Of a stretch of 64,000 bases of DNA, positions 9,213 through 20,600 are shown in pieces. The notes beneath the pieces were generated by a model, which saw nothing but the letters and a program-made list of their open reading frames with translations, did no database searches and was not told the origin of the DNA. Numbering within the stretch: position 1 is the stretch's first letter; each line of letters starts with the position of its first letter. Both the position numbers and the translations under genes were made by a program. Origin of the DNA: Paraburkholderia dioscoreae (GTDB lineage Bacteria > Pseudomonadota > Gammaproteobacteria > Burkholderiales > Burkholderiaceae). The stretch spans positions 1-64,000 of the forward strand of contig NZ_LR699556.1 in the NCBI RefSeq assembly GCF_902459535.1, in the 5' to 3' direction.

Positions 9213-9492
9213 TCAAAGCTCGATCTGTTTGCGCTTGGAATCATCGGTGTCCGCGAGCGGACCCAGCCTTTCTCCGCATCGATTTCAAGCGACCGTGAAG
9301 CGTCGCGGGTGAGCCGCGTTCGCTCTGCACCATCAGATCCCGGACTGATAGCCGCGCATTGTCTTGTGCGGTGCAAGCCACCTGCGTCAGAATGCATTCT
9401 TCGAGCGGGTCAAGCGCCGCAAGCATAGGTAAACCGCGCAATGCCTCGGTCAGTTGGAGGAAGCGCAGGTAACTGTCAGCCGGGCGCGTCAT
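9213..9492 (-). pseudogene. Broken second copy of the MarR-like regulator
   Basis: The first 70 residues are almost the same as the protein at 6422 (MTRPAD-YLRFLQLTEALRGLPMLAALDPLEE, then RLSVRDLMVQSE, SPATLHGRLKSM). After KSMRRKAG the frame is lost; the expected wing continues in another frame as ADTDDSKRKQIEL and then stops at 9213-9215, so the C-terminal helix is missing too. It lies between the truncated 5' side of the porin relic and a conserved small gene, and suggests a duplication or recombination of a regulator-porin unit. Confidence 0.72.
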
Positions 9493-9528
9493 AAGTGAAG
9501 CCTGAGCCTTGCAAGTGAGCTGCCCGGG

Positions 9529-9861
9529 CTATGACGCGAACACGGTCTCGTCATAGCGGTCAGAATCCGCTTCCTCGCGAAGATTGGCATTGCTGTCGTT
9601 TGCATCCTCCCGCCCGGCGAGCATCTTTACGTCCATTGCCAGCACCGCCGCGCTCAGGTCACGGATGATCTGGCGTGCCTGCTCCGGTGCCAGCAGAAAG
9701 CCGTGTTCGCCTGCAGCAATTGACACCTCCGATGCCCCCTCCACCGACAGGCGCATCGCGACGTGCTGGCTCGTGGCGTCAATCTGCCAGTCCTTTACCG
9801 TCGCGAACGAAAGAGAATCCGTGTTTTCTGCACCTTCCATAAGGTTCATTTGGCCCGACAT
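9529..9861 (-). CDS. Hypothetical protein, about 110 aa
   Basis: Small acidic soluble protein without signal peptide or membrane segment. The centre (RLSVEGASEVSIAAGEHGFLLAPEQARQIIRDLSAAVLAMD) looks like a beta-hairpin followed by a helix, and the C-terminus is rich in Asp, Glu and Asn. I do not recognise a family. ATG at 9861 is preferred over an upstream GTG at 9918 because GGACAG lies seven bases before it. Sits alone, 196 bp upstream of the manC 3' end on the map, and is not obviously part of the capsule operon. Confidence 0.5.
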   Translation of the reverse strand: MSGQMNLMEGAENTDSLSFATVKDWQIDATSQHVAMRLSVEGASEVSIAAGEHGFLLAPEQARQIIRDLSAAVLAMDVKMLAGREDANDSNANLREEADSDRYDETVFAS

Positions 9862-10113
9862 TTCTGTCCGATGGGTGCTTTTGCCCGTATACCCTGCCGC
9901 CCCTGAGACAGTGCCCACATCCGTTCCCCGTCAAGCTTTTCTGGCCAGATTTTTCACGATGTGGACATAACCCTCACATCGTCCAGCGGGATCAGGCACG
10001 CCTTCTGAACAGCTCCAGTATCGAGGGCAAGTCAGCTGTGCTTCCAGGCCGCGCTGCGCGTCGACCGGGAGTCCTAAATCGGGCTCGCCGCAGGCAGCTT
10101 AGCCTTTGCTTCG

Positions 10114-11550
10114 TCACGCCTTCGGCGCGCGGCCGTAGGTGTCTTCGAAACGGACGATATCGTCTTCGCCGAGATACGCGCCCGATTGCACTTCGATCAA
10201 CTCCAGCGGAATCTTGCCCGGGTTCAGCAGCCGGTGCGTAATGCCGAGCGGAATATACGTCGACTGATTCTCGGTCAGGATGATTTCCTTGTCGCCGTTC
10301 GTGACGAGCGCGGTGCCCTTGACGACGATCCAGTGTTCCGCGCGATGGTGATGCATCTGCAAGCTCAGCTGCGCGCCCGGGCTGACGACGATGCGCTTGA
10401 CCTGAAAGCGGTCGCCGCTGTCGATGCCTTCATAGGAGCCCCACGGTCGCACCACGCGGCGATGCGTGACCGACTCGTGACGCCCCAGCGTATTCAACTG
10501 CTCGACGATCTTCTTCACGTCCTGCGCCTGGTCGCGATGTGCGACAAGCACGGCATCGGCGGTCTCAACGATTACTACGTTATCCAGACCAATCGCCGCC
10601 ACCAGACGGTGCTCGGCGCGAATGTACGAATTGGTCACCGCATCGGTGAACACGTCGCCGATCTGTGCGTTGCCTTGCGTGTCACGCTCGGCAATCCCGG
10701 CAAGCGCGGTCCACGAACCAATGTCGTTCCAACCGAGATTCGCCACGGCGACCACGGCGGCACGCCTGGTTTTCTCCATCACAGCATGGTCGACCGAAAT
10801 GTTCGGGCTGGCGGCGAACGCTTGCGCGTCCAAACGCACGAAGTCGTTGTCGTGCTGCGCGGCCTTCAGCGAAAGCTCCGCTTGCAGCGCGATTTCCGGC
10901 TCGTAGCAGCGCAGTTCTTCCATATACGTTGACGCCTTCAGCATGAACATGCCGCTGTTCCAGTAGTAGCCGCCTTCCACGATGAAACGGCGGGCGGTCG
11001 CGGCATCCGGCTTCTCGACGAACGAGTCGACGGCGAAGGTCGATGCGCCGTCGACGAGCGCCGCGCCCGCACGGATATAGCCGTAGCCGGTGTGCGGCTC
11101 CGTCGGCGTGATGCCGAAGGTAACCAGGTAGCCGTCCTTCGCGATCTGCGCGGCGGCCCTAGCCGCCTTGACGAAGGCCGGTTCGTCCGCGATCACGTGA
11201 TCAGACGGCAGAACGAGCAGCAGCGACTCCGGAGAATCGCGCAACGCAAGCAGCGCCGACACCGCAATCGCTGCCGCCGTGTTGCGGCTGACCGGTTCGA
11301 GCACGATCGCCGACGACGCGACGTCAACCTGGCGCAACTGTTCTGCGACCAGAAAGCGCTGCTCGTTGTTCGTCACAACGATCGGCGCGGCGATGTCGGC
11401 GACGCCTCGTAGTCGCAGGGCGGTCTGCTGAACCAGCGTATTTTCCCCAGTCAGCTTCAGGTATTGCTTAGGATATCCGCCGCGCGACATCGGCCACAGC
11501 CGGGTGCCACTGCCGCCGCAAAGAATCACTGGATGAATCTGCATGGTCAT
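10114..11550 (-). CDS. manC: Mannose-1-phosphate guanylyltransferase / mannose-6-phosphate isomerase
   Basis: Bifunctional type II PMI/GMP enzyme, 478 residues, the normal length. The N-terminal nucleotidyltransferase has the signature GGSGTRLWPMSRGGYPKQ (residues 11-28) and FVEKPD; the C-terminal cupin isomerase has RPWGSYEGI and the metal-binding QMHHHRAEHWIVV. It makes GDP-mannose in the cytosol from mannose 6-phosphate, the precursor for mannose, and through other enzymes for 6-deoxyhexoses or mannoheptose-like sugars, in the capsule. AAAGGAAATA precedes the ATG. A second, destroyed manC lies at the other end of the locus (42845-43430), so this copy is the only working one here. Confidence 0.95.
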   Translation of the reverse strand: MTMQIHPVILCGGSGTRLWPMSRGGYPKQYLKLTGENTLVQQTALRLRGVADIAAPIVVTNNEQRFLVAEQLRQVDVASSAIVLEPVSRNTAAAIAVSALLALRDSPESLLLVLPSDHVIADEPAFVKAARAAAQIAKDGYLVTFGITPTEPHTGYGYIRAGAALVDGASTFAVDSFVEKPDAATARRFIVEGGYYWNSGMFMLKASTYMEELRCYEPEIALQAELSLKAAQHDNDFVRLDAQAFAASPNISVDHAVMEKTRRAAVVAVANLGWNDIGSWTALAGIAERDTQGNAQIGDVFTDAVTNSYIRAEHRLVAAIGLDNVVIVETADAVLVAHRDQAQDVKKIVEQLNTLGRHESVTHRRVVRPWGSYEGIDSGDRFQVKRIVVSPGAQLSLQMHHHRAEHWIVVKGTALVTNGDKEIILTENQSTYIPLGITHRLLNPGKIPLELIEVQSGAYLGEDDIVRFEDTYGRAPKA

Positions 11551-11691
11551 TATTTCCTTTCAATATGTTTTTTATGTGGTCAATACAGCGCCGCGTGCGC
11601 TGAGCTGATCCTCTCAACCCATCACAGCACCCCAATCGCCATGCTCACGGATATTTAGGCTCGCCCGGGGCGGCGTTCCTGAACGGCCCAC

Positions 11692-12375
11692 TCAAGTCCT
11701 TCCTGCAAACTGCATCCGCACCGATTCGAGTTCGCGGGGCAAACGCTGCGCGAGCGGGCCGCGGCGCGGCAATTCGACAAAACCCAAGCGTCGATACAGA
11801 TCGTAGGCGCGCGTATTGCTGACCAGCACATCGAGGACGATCTGCTGCCCGCCGTCGCCGTGGATCAAGCCTGTATGCAATGCATTCATGAACAGCGCGC
11901 TGAACACGCCCGTGCCGCGCCTCAGTTCATCCGTCGCGCAATGCGCGATCAAAGTCTGCGACGATTTCGGCGCGGGCAATTCGCTCTCCAGCACCAGTCC
12001 GCGCAACAGCATGCGAACTGTGCGTCGCACGCCGAAAAACAGCAGCAACATCAGCGCGACATGTGGATCGTCGAACCACGTTTGGCGGCCGTCGTGCACC
12101 GCCAGCACGGCCACCACCCGATCGTCGTCGGTCACGGCCACGCGATGACGCCGGTACGAGAAGCGCCCGCGTTTAGACGTGAACGCGAATTCCAGAAATT
12201 CGATGCATGTCCAGGGGAGTACACCGAGAAAGAAACCGAACTCCCGCACGCCCGAGGTGAAGATCAGTGGCGCGCATGCTTCGGCGTCTTCCGGCCGGGC
12301 CGGGCGAAAGCGCAGCAAGCCCGGCTCGCTGTGACGATGGCGCCCCTCGGTGCGCTCTGCTTGAACGGCGTACAT
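11692..12375 (-). CDS. GNAT family acyltransferase
   Basis: 227-residue protein with a GNAT fold: RPARPEDAEACAPLI at the start, the acyl-CoA-binding region around ATDELRRGTGVFSALF (the Q/RxxGxG/A loop, about residues 150-160) and VLVSNTRAYDLYRRLGFVEL near the end, a typical GNAT motif B. The gene starts 15 bp after the alpha-oxoamine synthase stop, with AGGACAGG before the ATG, so the two are co-translated in all likelihood. It may acylate an amine or amino acid product of that neighbour; this is inference from position. The substrate is unknown. Confidence 0.75.
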   Translation of the reverse strand: MYAVQAERTEGRHRHSEPGLLRFRPARPEDAEACAPLIFTSGVREFGFFLGVLPWTCIEFLEFAFTSKRGRFSYRRHRVAVTDDDRVVAVLAVHDGRQTWFDDPHVALMLLLFFGVRRTVRMLLRGLVLESELPAPKSSQTLIAHCATDELRRGTGVFSALFMNALHTGLIHGDGGQQIVLDVLVSNTRAYDLYRRLGFVELPRRGPLAQRLPRELESVRMQFAGRT

Positions 12376-12390
12376 GGCAGCCTGTCCTCG

Positions 12391-13728
12391 TTAACGGGGC
12401 AGGCGCCTGAGCGCCGCGATGGTTCGGCTGATCTGCTCGGGCTCGTGTGTCGAACAGATGAAGAACCGCAGACGTGCCGCCTTCTCCTCGACGGCCGGAT
12501 AGAAGATCGGCTGCACGTTGATCCCGTCCGCGAACATCGCGTTGGCCCATTGTGCCGCCTTCAAGGTGCTGCCGGTAATGATCGGTACGACCGCATAGCC
12601 CGCGCTTTTGCCAGTATCGAGACCCGCGGCGCGCGCTTCGTCGAGAAACTGTTTGCCGCGCGCGCGCAGCAGCACAACTCGTTCGGGCTCGGCGATCAGG
12701 CGCTCGAGCGCGGCGAGCGACGCCGCCGCGAGCGAGGGCGCGAGACCCACGCTATACAGGAAGCCGGGCGCGAGATGCCGCAGAATATCGACCAGCGCCT
12801 GCGAGCCGGCGATAAAACCGCCGCACCCCGCCAGCGTCTTGCTCAGCGTGCCCATCCAGATGTCGACGTCCGCGCTCGCCACCTCGCAATGCTCGCGCAC
12901 GCCCTTGCCGCGTGCGCCAAGCACGCCCAGCGAGTGCGCCTCGTCGACCATCAGGAAGGCGGCATGGCGATGTTTGATCGCGACGAACTGCGCGAGATCG
13001 GGGATATCCCCGTCCATGCTGTACAACCCTTCAATAGCGATCAGCACGCGCCGGTAGTCGTGCCGCACGCGCGCGAGCAGCGCGTCGAGGGCCTGCCAGT
13101 CATTGTGCGGAAAGCTCAGTCGCTTCGCGCCGCTCAACTGCGCGCCCTGCACGATGCTGTTGTGCGCAAGCGAGTCGTGCACAATCAGGTCGCCCTGCCC
13201 GAACAGCGAGCCGATCACGGTCACGTTGGTGGCGTGGCCGCTCACGAACACGACACAATCGTCCGCCTCATAAAACGACGCGAGCGCCGTTTCCAGTTCG
13301 CGCTGCACCGGCCGTTCGCCGGCAACCATCCGGCTCGCCGATGCCGACGTGCCGTAACGGTCGATCGCTTCTTTCGCGCGCCCGGACACCAGCGGATCGC
13401 CGGCGAGCCCCAGGTAGTTGTAGTTCGCGTAGTTCAGATACTCGGCCCCGCCGATCCGCGTGGTTGCGCCTGCCATGCCTTCGTGCACGCGAAAGAACGG
13501 CGACTGCACCTGCAGCTTCTCACTCATCTGCCGCAGGATTTCGACCTGCTGATAACCAGGCATTGTCTCGAAGCTGCACAGCGCGGCGCGAGAGGCGTCC
13601 TGCGCCGCGCGCGTGCCGCTGACGGCGAGCGGTGCGCCGGGCGTCTTAACTTCTTCGGAGACGCGCTCCAGTTGCCGCATCAACGCCTTGGCGGCGAGTT
13701 GCTGGCGGATGTGATTGCCCAATCCCAT
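12391..13728 (-). CDS. wcbT: PLP-dependent alpha-oxoamine synthase (KBL/AONS/SPT family)
   Basis: 445 residues from ATG 13728 (GGAAGA upstream). Fold-type I PLP enzyme: the lysine that binds PLP is K297 in GTLSKTLAGCGG, the cofactor residues D262 and H265 are in VDEAHSLG, and H189 lies in HDSLAHNS. Family members join an amino acid to an acyl thioester with loss of CO2 (serine palmitoyltransferase, AONS, KBL). An extra N-terminal segment of about 70 residues precedes the core, longer than in AONS and possibly a carrier-protein docking helix. It lies three genes' worth downstream in the same operon as a polyketide synthase without thioesterase, so it could off-load the chain as an amino ketone. 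Position matches wcbT of the B. pseudomallei type I capsule locus; that name is by synteny. Confidence 0.85.
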   Translation of the reverse strand: MGLGNHIRQQLAAKALMRQLERVSEEVKTPGAPLAVSGTRAAQDASRAALCSFETMPGYQQVEILRQMSEKLQVQSPFFRVHEGMAGATTRIGGAEYLNYANYNYLGLAGDPLVSGRAKEAIDRYGTSASASRMVAGERPVQRELETALASFYEADDCVVFVSGHATNVTVIGSLFGQGDLIVHDSLAHNSIVQGAQLSGAKRLSFPHNDWQALDALLARVRHDYRRVLIAIEGLYSMDGDIPDLAQFVAIKHRHAAFLMVDEAHSLGVLGARGKGVREHCEVASADVDIWMGTLSKTLAGCGGFIAGSQALVDILRHLAPGFLYSVGLAPSLAAASLAALERLIAEPERVVLLRARGKQFLDEARAAGLDTGKSAGYAVVPIITGSTLKAAQWANAMFADGINVQPIFYPAVEEKAARLRFFICSTHEPEQISRTIAALRRLPR

Positions 13729-13771
13729 AGTCTTCCGATAACCCCGTGACGTGCCTGTCTGATAGTGATGG

Positions 13772-14686
13772 TCAGGCAGTGAATTCAGCCCATTCCCACG
13801 CGTCGCGCGTGGCGAGCAGCTCGGCAACCAGCCGGTAGTTCATTTCGTGACTCGGCCGCAACGCGCACACGCGTCCGATCAGCGGCGAGCCGGCCATCGC
13901 CATGTCGCCGACCAGATCGAGCACGCGGTGCCGCACGAACTCGTCAGGCACGCGCATGCCGCCCACCACGCGATTGCCGACAATCGCCGCGGTGCACGAC
14001 AGCCGCGCACCGCGCAGAATTGGCATGCCACGCACGTAGCCGGCGAGAATCGCGGGGATCGCCCACTTGACGCGTCCGTATGAACGCGACGGCGCGATCT
14101 CGTCGGCGAAACTCGCGGGCGTCAGCACGCCGTCCCAGCGCAACACGCCGAATCCCTTCAGATCGTTGCGCACGGTCATTTCGTAAACGCGGGACGGTTC
14201 GATCGAGATGCTGCGCTCGTCGCGCGTGCCCTCGCCGTCGGCGATCTTGACCGGACGCAGCACGCGAATGAAGCGCTTGGCGTCCGGCAACTCCACACGC
14301 CCGCAAGCGCGGATCGCGTCGATCCACGGCCGCGCGCTGCCGTCGAGAATCGGCACTTCTTCGGCATCCAGCTCGACAGTCGCGCGATCGATTTCGCAAG
14401 TCAGCAACGACGCTAGCAGATGCTCGATCGTGCGCACACGCACCCCGCCGGAGGCCTCGAGCATCGTGCAGAGCGGCTGACCCCGGCGCAACGCCGGGCT
14501 CACCGGCAGTTCGGCCAGCACGCGACCGTCCTGGATGCGCCGGAACACGATGCCGCGCGCACTGCCCGCGTTGCCCGGCAGAATGCTCACATTCACGCGT
14601 CGGCCGGTATGCAGACCGTGACCGCTCAACGCCAACGGTCGCCCGAGCGTGCCTTCACGGTGGCTCCAACCGGCGGGCGGGCGCAT
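13772..14686 (-). CDS. LpxC-like zinc deacetylase
   Basis: 304 residues, UDP-3-O-acyl-GlcNAc deacetylase family. Zinc ligands are H89 in TIEHLLASLL and H253 and D257 in VRHRVLDLVGD; the catalytic base E88 and H280 (RPSHEMNY) are kept, as is the LDGSARPW signature near 118. All catalytic residues are present, so an active hydrolase is likely. True lpxC sits with cell-division genes on the main chromosome, so this is a paralogue serving the capsule locus, where it may deacetylate an N-acetyl sugar or another N-acyl lipid. The ATG at 14686 overlaps the polyketide synthase stop (TGATG); a GTG one codon earlier is possible. By order it corresponds to wcbS. Confidence 0.88.
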   Translation of the reverse strand: MRPPAGWSHREGTLGRPLALSGHGLHTGRRVNVSILPGNAGSARGIVFRRIQDGRVLAELPVSPALRRGQPLCTMLEASGGVRVRTIEHLLASLLTCEIDRATVELDAEEVPILDGSARPWIDAIRACGRVELPDAKRFIRVLRPVKIADGEGTRDERSISIEPSRVYEMTVRNDLKGFGVLRWDGVLTPASFADEIAPSRSYGRVKWAIPAILAGYVRGMPILRGARLSCTAAIVGNRVVGGMRVPDEFVRHRVLDLVGDMAMAGSPLIGRVCALRPSHEMNYRLVAELLATRDAWEWAEFTA

Positions 14687-17600
14687 CACACGAGCTCCGC
14701 CGCCGCGTTTGGCGCGGACGCGGGCGCTGCCTCATGCGTCTGTCCCGACAACGCATCGGCGACATCGGCGAGCGCATGCGCGCCGACATCGAGCGCATGT
14801 TGCGCTGCGACCGCAGCCACTTGCGCCGCGACGCCATTTGGCTCCGCCGCGTCGTCCTGTGTCTGGATCGATTCGACGATCCGCTGCGCCAGCGAATGCA
14901 CCGTCGCGCCTTCAGCCATCGTCATGATCGACAGCTTGACCTGGAAGCTCTCTTCGACGGCCATGCCGAGCTCCATGCCCATCAGCGAATCCATGCCCAT
15001 GTCGAGAATTGAGCGACCGGTTTCGATTTTTTCCGGCGACATGTGCAGGATGCGCGCGATCTGCGCCTGCAAGGTCTCCTGGACGAGACGCAGCGCCTCC
15101 GCGAACGGCAGGCTCAAGATCTGGTCACGCATCTGCGCATCGCCCTGCCGGGCCGGTTCGTGATTGCCGCGCGCATGCAGTTCGGTGTAGCGGCGCGCAC
15201 GGGCGGCCGGCATGCCCAGCGAGAGCGCCTGCCAATCGAGCCGTACCACCGCCTCGCCCGCGTTCATATTGAGGAGCGCACGTTCGAGCGCGGCCAGCGC
15301 TTCGGCCGATGAGATCGACAGGCCGCCGATGCGCGCCTGCAGCGCTTCACGCGTCCCAGCGTTGCGCGCGAGAAAACCGACGTCGTCCAGCGGCCCCCAC
15401 GCCATGTAGGTGCCCGGCAAACCGGCAGCGCGGCGCTGCGCAATCAACGCTTCGAGGAAGCTGTTGGCCGCCACATAGCTCGACTGCCCCGGATTGCCGA
15501 GGAAGGTCGTCGCCGACGAATACACCACGAAGAAGTCCAGCCGCGCATCACGGGTGGCGCGATGCAGATTCCACGCGCCGGCCAGTTTCGGCGCGAGCAC
15601 CGCGGCGAAACGCTCGTCGTCGAGATTGCGCACGAGGCCATCGTCAATCACCATCGCCGAATGGAGCACACCCTTGAGCGGCGTGCCACGCGCGGCGATA
15701 TCGGAGAGCAATGCATCGAGCGCGGCTGCATCGGTGACGTCGCAGGCTGCCGCGTGCACCTGTGTGCCGTTTTCTTCGCGCCAATGCGCAGCCTCTGCGG
15801 CGAACTCCGGTGCAAGCGCGCCTGAACGGCTTGCCAGCGTCAGATTTCGAGCTCCGCGCGACATCATCCAGCGCGCAGTGGCAAAACCGAGCCCGCCAGT
15901 CCCGCCGACGATCAGATACGCCGCTGCCGGATCGAGTTGCAGCGTTTCAGCGCCGGCGCTCGCACGCGACGGACTTGGCGTGCCTGCCGGATACGTCACG
16001 AGGATCTTGCCGATCTGACGCGCCTGCTGCATGTGACGGAATGCTTCCTCGACCCGTTCGGCCGGGAAAGCGCGATACGGCAACGGATGCAGCACGCCGT
16101 CCGCGAATAGCTGCATGACCTCCTGGAACAGGCGCGCGGTCAGATCCGGCAATGCGCTCATCAACTGGTCGGCGTCGATGCCGAAATAGCTGATGTTGTT
16201 GCGGAACGGCCGCAAGCCGATGCGGCTGTTCTCGTAAAAGTCACGCTTGCCGAGCTCGAGGAAACGGCCGAACGGCCGCAGCGTGTCGATGCTGCGTACC
16301 ATCGCTTCGCCGGCCAGCGAATTGAGCACGATATCGACGCCCGCACCCTGCGTGCGTTCCCGGATTTCGTCGGCGAACGCAAGGCTGCGCGAATCGAACA
16401 CGTGATCGGCGCCGAGCAAACGAACGAATTCACGCTTCTCGCGGCTGCCCGCCGTTGCAAACACCTCCGCACCCAAGTGACGCGCAAGCTGGATCGCCGC
16501 GATCCCCACTCCGCCCGCCGCGCCATGCACGAGCACGCGCTCGCCGCGGCGCAGTCGCGCCAACTCGCACAGTGCATAGTACGCCGTGAAGAACGTGGTC
16601 GGCACCGTGGCTGCCTCTTCGAACGTGAGACGTTCGGGCTTGTGGGCGATGGCCTCGGCCTTCGTATGCACGAGGCTCGCGAAGGACGCTGGTGCGAAAC
16701 CGAGTACCGCATCGCCCGGCGCGAAACGCCGCACGTCCCGGCCGACGCGCGCGACGCGCCCCGACAGTTCCATGCCGATCGTCGCGCCGGCAAACCCGTT
16801 TTCGACCGCTTCGTCGGACAGGAGGCCCATCGCATACATCACGTCACGGAAATTCAGGCCAGTTGCGACGGGTTCGATTTCAACTTCATTGGCCGAGAGT
16901 TCGCGTTGCGGCAGCGCGAACCATTCAAGGTTGCGCAACGAGCCGGGCGATGCAAAACCGAGCACCGCCGCTTCGTTCCGTGGACATACCGGCGTAGCCG
17001 ATTCGCTGCGCAATGCCGCACTCGCCGCAGGCAGCATGCGCAGTACGTAGCGGCCTTGTGAGGTGAGCAACACTTCTTCCTCGCCGTCGGACGCGAGCAG
17101 CTCGCGCGCCAATTCGGCATCTGCATCGCGGCAGGCCGGCGATACGTCGATCAAACGACACGACAGCTCCGGATGCTCGTTGGCCAGCACCCGGCCAAGC
17201 CCCCACATCGCGGCTTGCTCGGGACGCAGCGCTACGGCATCTGCGAACGGTGTGACGACTGGCGCGCCACCTCGCGTGACGATCCACAATTGCGGCTGCA
17301 TGACTTCTGCCACCGCCACAAGATCGCGCACGAGTTGCGCGAGTGCAAGCGAGGTCTGCTGCTGGGCGTGCATTACGTCCGCGCCATCCGCATCGGCGGA
17401 CAGGGTTTGATCCGGCGCGATGAATACCACGTGATGCGGGCGCCCCGCCGGCGCGGCCAGTTTGCTCATGTCATGGCGCAACACCTTCAGCGTGCTGTTC
17501 GACGTCGTGTGGCCGGCTGCCTGCAAGGCAGCAGCCAGGGTGTCGTCGGCCCCGGTTTCCGCTGCGTACAGCAAGGACCAATGCGCAGGCGGCGGCGTCT

Positions 17601-20600
17601 GCGCTCCAGTCTCGTTGCCAGCAGAAGCGCCCGTAAGCGGCTCGCGAGCAACAATCAGCGTTGGTGCGCCTTCGAGATCCAGACCCTGCTCCGTATGCCG
17701 TGTGACCTGATCGAAACCCGCTTCTTCAAGGTGTTTCGCCAACGCTACCGGCGACAGCCATGCCGCACGGCGCGCGTTGGCATGCGCGGCATCCGCGTCG
17801 AGATCGAACACGATATCGGCGAAGCGGCTATTACGAGGCTCTGCGATCACGACCAGCGCGCCTGGCGCAAGCCAGCCGCGCAGCGCGGCGAGCAGCGCAC
17901 GCGGCTCAGTCTGCGCGGCCAGAACATGGCTTGCCACGACAATGTCGTAACGCTCGCCGGCCTCGATGCCGGACAGGCGCGGTGCATCACCGAACTCGAT
18001 GTTCGCGATCCGGACGGACGGATGCTCGCTCGCGTCAAAGCCGCTCAGCTGCTCATGCGTGCCTGCAATCGTATAGTCGCAGCGTGGCACCGGCATGTGC
18101 ATCGCGAGTGGCTGCAACACGTCGCTCGAAGGCGAATCGAGTTCGAGCACGCGCAACCGGCGCGGTTCGCTCCACCCTTCGATGGCGCGATGCAGACAAG
18201 CGCCGGTCAGCGCATTGACGTGCGCCCATGTCGGCGACGCTTCGAAGAAATGCTCGACCAGGCTGCTGCGCGACGGCGGCAGGATCTGCGCACCGCTCAC
18301 CTCGCCGCGCAAAACAGCCGGCAGCGCCGCGCCGCAATGCGCGAGCAAGGTCAGTTCGGCCACGTGCGCGGGCGACTGCGCGAGCAGGTCGCGCCAAAGT
18401 TCGTCGATGCCCGGCAGGTTTGCGCAAGCCACGGCGTCGCGCACCAAACGCGTTCCGTCACGCTGCGCCAAACCGTCTTCAACGACGATCTGCACGAGAC
18501 GCGTCAGCAGTGCCGGATGCGCACAGTCCGGCAGCGACGGTTCTGCAAATACGTTTATCGCATCGAGTGCGTTCAATGCGTAGGCACTGGCGAGCACGTC
18601 GAGCAGCGGCAGCATTTCAGTCAGATGCGCCTGTCTGCGCGACTGATCTTCCTGCGCAGCCAACGCCGCGGCGGCATCTTCCAGCAACGCGGTCGGCTCC
18701 GGCAACATGCGTGCGCCGCGGTCGGCGTCAAGCGGCTTGGCCTCTACGATATAGGCGTAACGTGCAGGTGCATGATGACGGCGCCCCATCAGATCGACGC
18801 GGCGGAAGCGGCATGCGCCGAGCCGCGCGACGATCGCCCCATGCGCGTCGGCGAAGTCGAACGATGCCACCACCGAATGCGGACTGCGCCGCTCGATCCG
18901 GGCGACCACGTAGCGGACCGCGTCGCCGCGCAGATAGTCGATGCGCCCGATTTGCACCGGCACATAGGCAGCGTGTTCGGTCCCAGCCGGATCCGCGGAT
19001 GCGAGCAGGGCGAACAGCGGATGGAAACCGCTGTCCATCAAGGCCGGATGAAGCGCATAGGCGCTCAGTTCGGATTCGGTTTGCGCGAGTACGGCGGGGA
19101 CTTCCACTTCCGCCAGCGCCATGTCGGCGTTCGCGTCGACGTGCACCGCGCGCACCCATTGGAATGCCGGACCGTAGCTCAAGCCGATCGCGGTGGTGTT
19201 GGCATACAACGTTGTGCCGCACATGGCCGGCTGCGCGAACAGCCCGGTGAGGGTGATGGCTGGCAGTGCGCGCGCGTCGCCTTCCGTACTGAGCGCACAG
19301 CCGCTCGCCAGCAGGCGGCCGGTGACGTTGAGTGACCACGCTTCGTCGGACATGCGGTCGCGCGTTTCAATCGTAAAACCCGATGTGCGCACATCTACCG
19401 TGAAACGGAACAGCTTCGAATGCTGCGGCTGGAACACGACCGGCAAACGGATTTCAAGGTTCTCCACTGCGGCGCTATCGGTGCCGAAATGCACGCGCGC
19501 CGCGGCGAGCGCCATCTCGACATAGCCCGCGCCCGGGAACGCCACTCCGCCATCGACCACGTGGTCGGCGAGCATCGGAAGGCCGGCCGGATCCAGCTGA
19601 TTTTCCCATGCGAGCGCGTGCTCGCGAAGACGGTAGCCGAGCAAAGGGTGTTCGCGGCGGCGATTAACCAGGTTGTACGCCTCGGGGGTCGGGCCGAGCC
19701 AGTAATGTTCGTGCTGCCACGGATAGGACGGCAGCGCAACGCGTGCGCCGGCCGGTGCAAAGCGTTCGGCATCGACGCGCGCGCCGTTCGCGAGCGCCGC
19801 ATAGATCGCGTGATGCAGCATCTGCGCGCTGTCGTGATTGCGCTTGAGCGTCGGCAGCGAACGGCCGCTTACGTGGGCCTCGTCGAGCGTTTGCGTGACG
19901 TAGCTGCGCAGGATCGAATGCGGGCCGACTTCGAGGAACAGACGCACGCCGGACTGGGCGACCTGTGCGATGGCGTCGCCGAAACGCACCGGCTCGCGAA
20001 TATTGCGCCACCAGTAGTGGGCATCGAGCGCGGTGCCAGCGAGTTCTGCGCCGGTGACCGTCGAGACGAAGCTGCGCGCCGCGACTTTCGGTACAAGATC
20101 GGCGAGGCCATGAAGCACACTCGGCTCGATCGGATCCATCTGACGGCTGTGGAATGCGTAGTCGAGTTCCAGCATCTGGAAGAAACGGCCGCTTTCCTTC
20201 ACCGCTGCTTCGAGGATCTGCAACGCTGCAAGCGGGCCGGCCAGCGTGACCGCCTGCGGACTGTTCGCACCCGCGATTTCCACCGCGCCGTCCACGCCGA
20301 CTTGCGCCATTAGCGCGCGCATCGCGCCTTCGCCGAGACCGGCGGCGGCCATCCGGCCCATGCCGCGCGTGCTTCCCTGAGCGCGGCTGCGGATCTTGAT
20401 CACGTGTACGGCCTGCTTCAGCGTCAACGCGCCAGCAGCCCACGCCGCGGCGACCTCGCCGACGCTGTGGCCGAGGCACACGTCATAACCGACGCCGCGT
20501 GCCTCAATGACCCGAACCACGCCGACCTGAAGCGCGAACAGCAATGGCTGTGCATGCTCGGTAGATTCCAGCCATTCAGCGCTCACCCCGTCGCGCAACA

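Noticed and set aside
17173..19335. 720-codon plus-strand frame opposite the polyketide synthase, and a similar 629-codon frame at 11860-13749
   Set aside because: Arg/His/Gln-rich antisense frames typical of high-GC coding DNA; the opposite strand has clear enzyme domains through the whole stretch.
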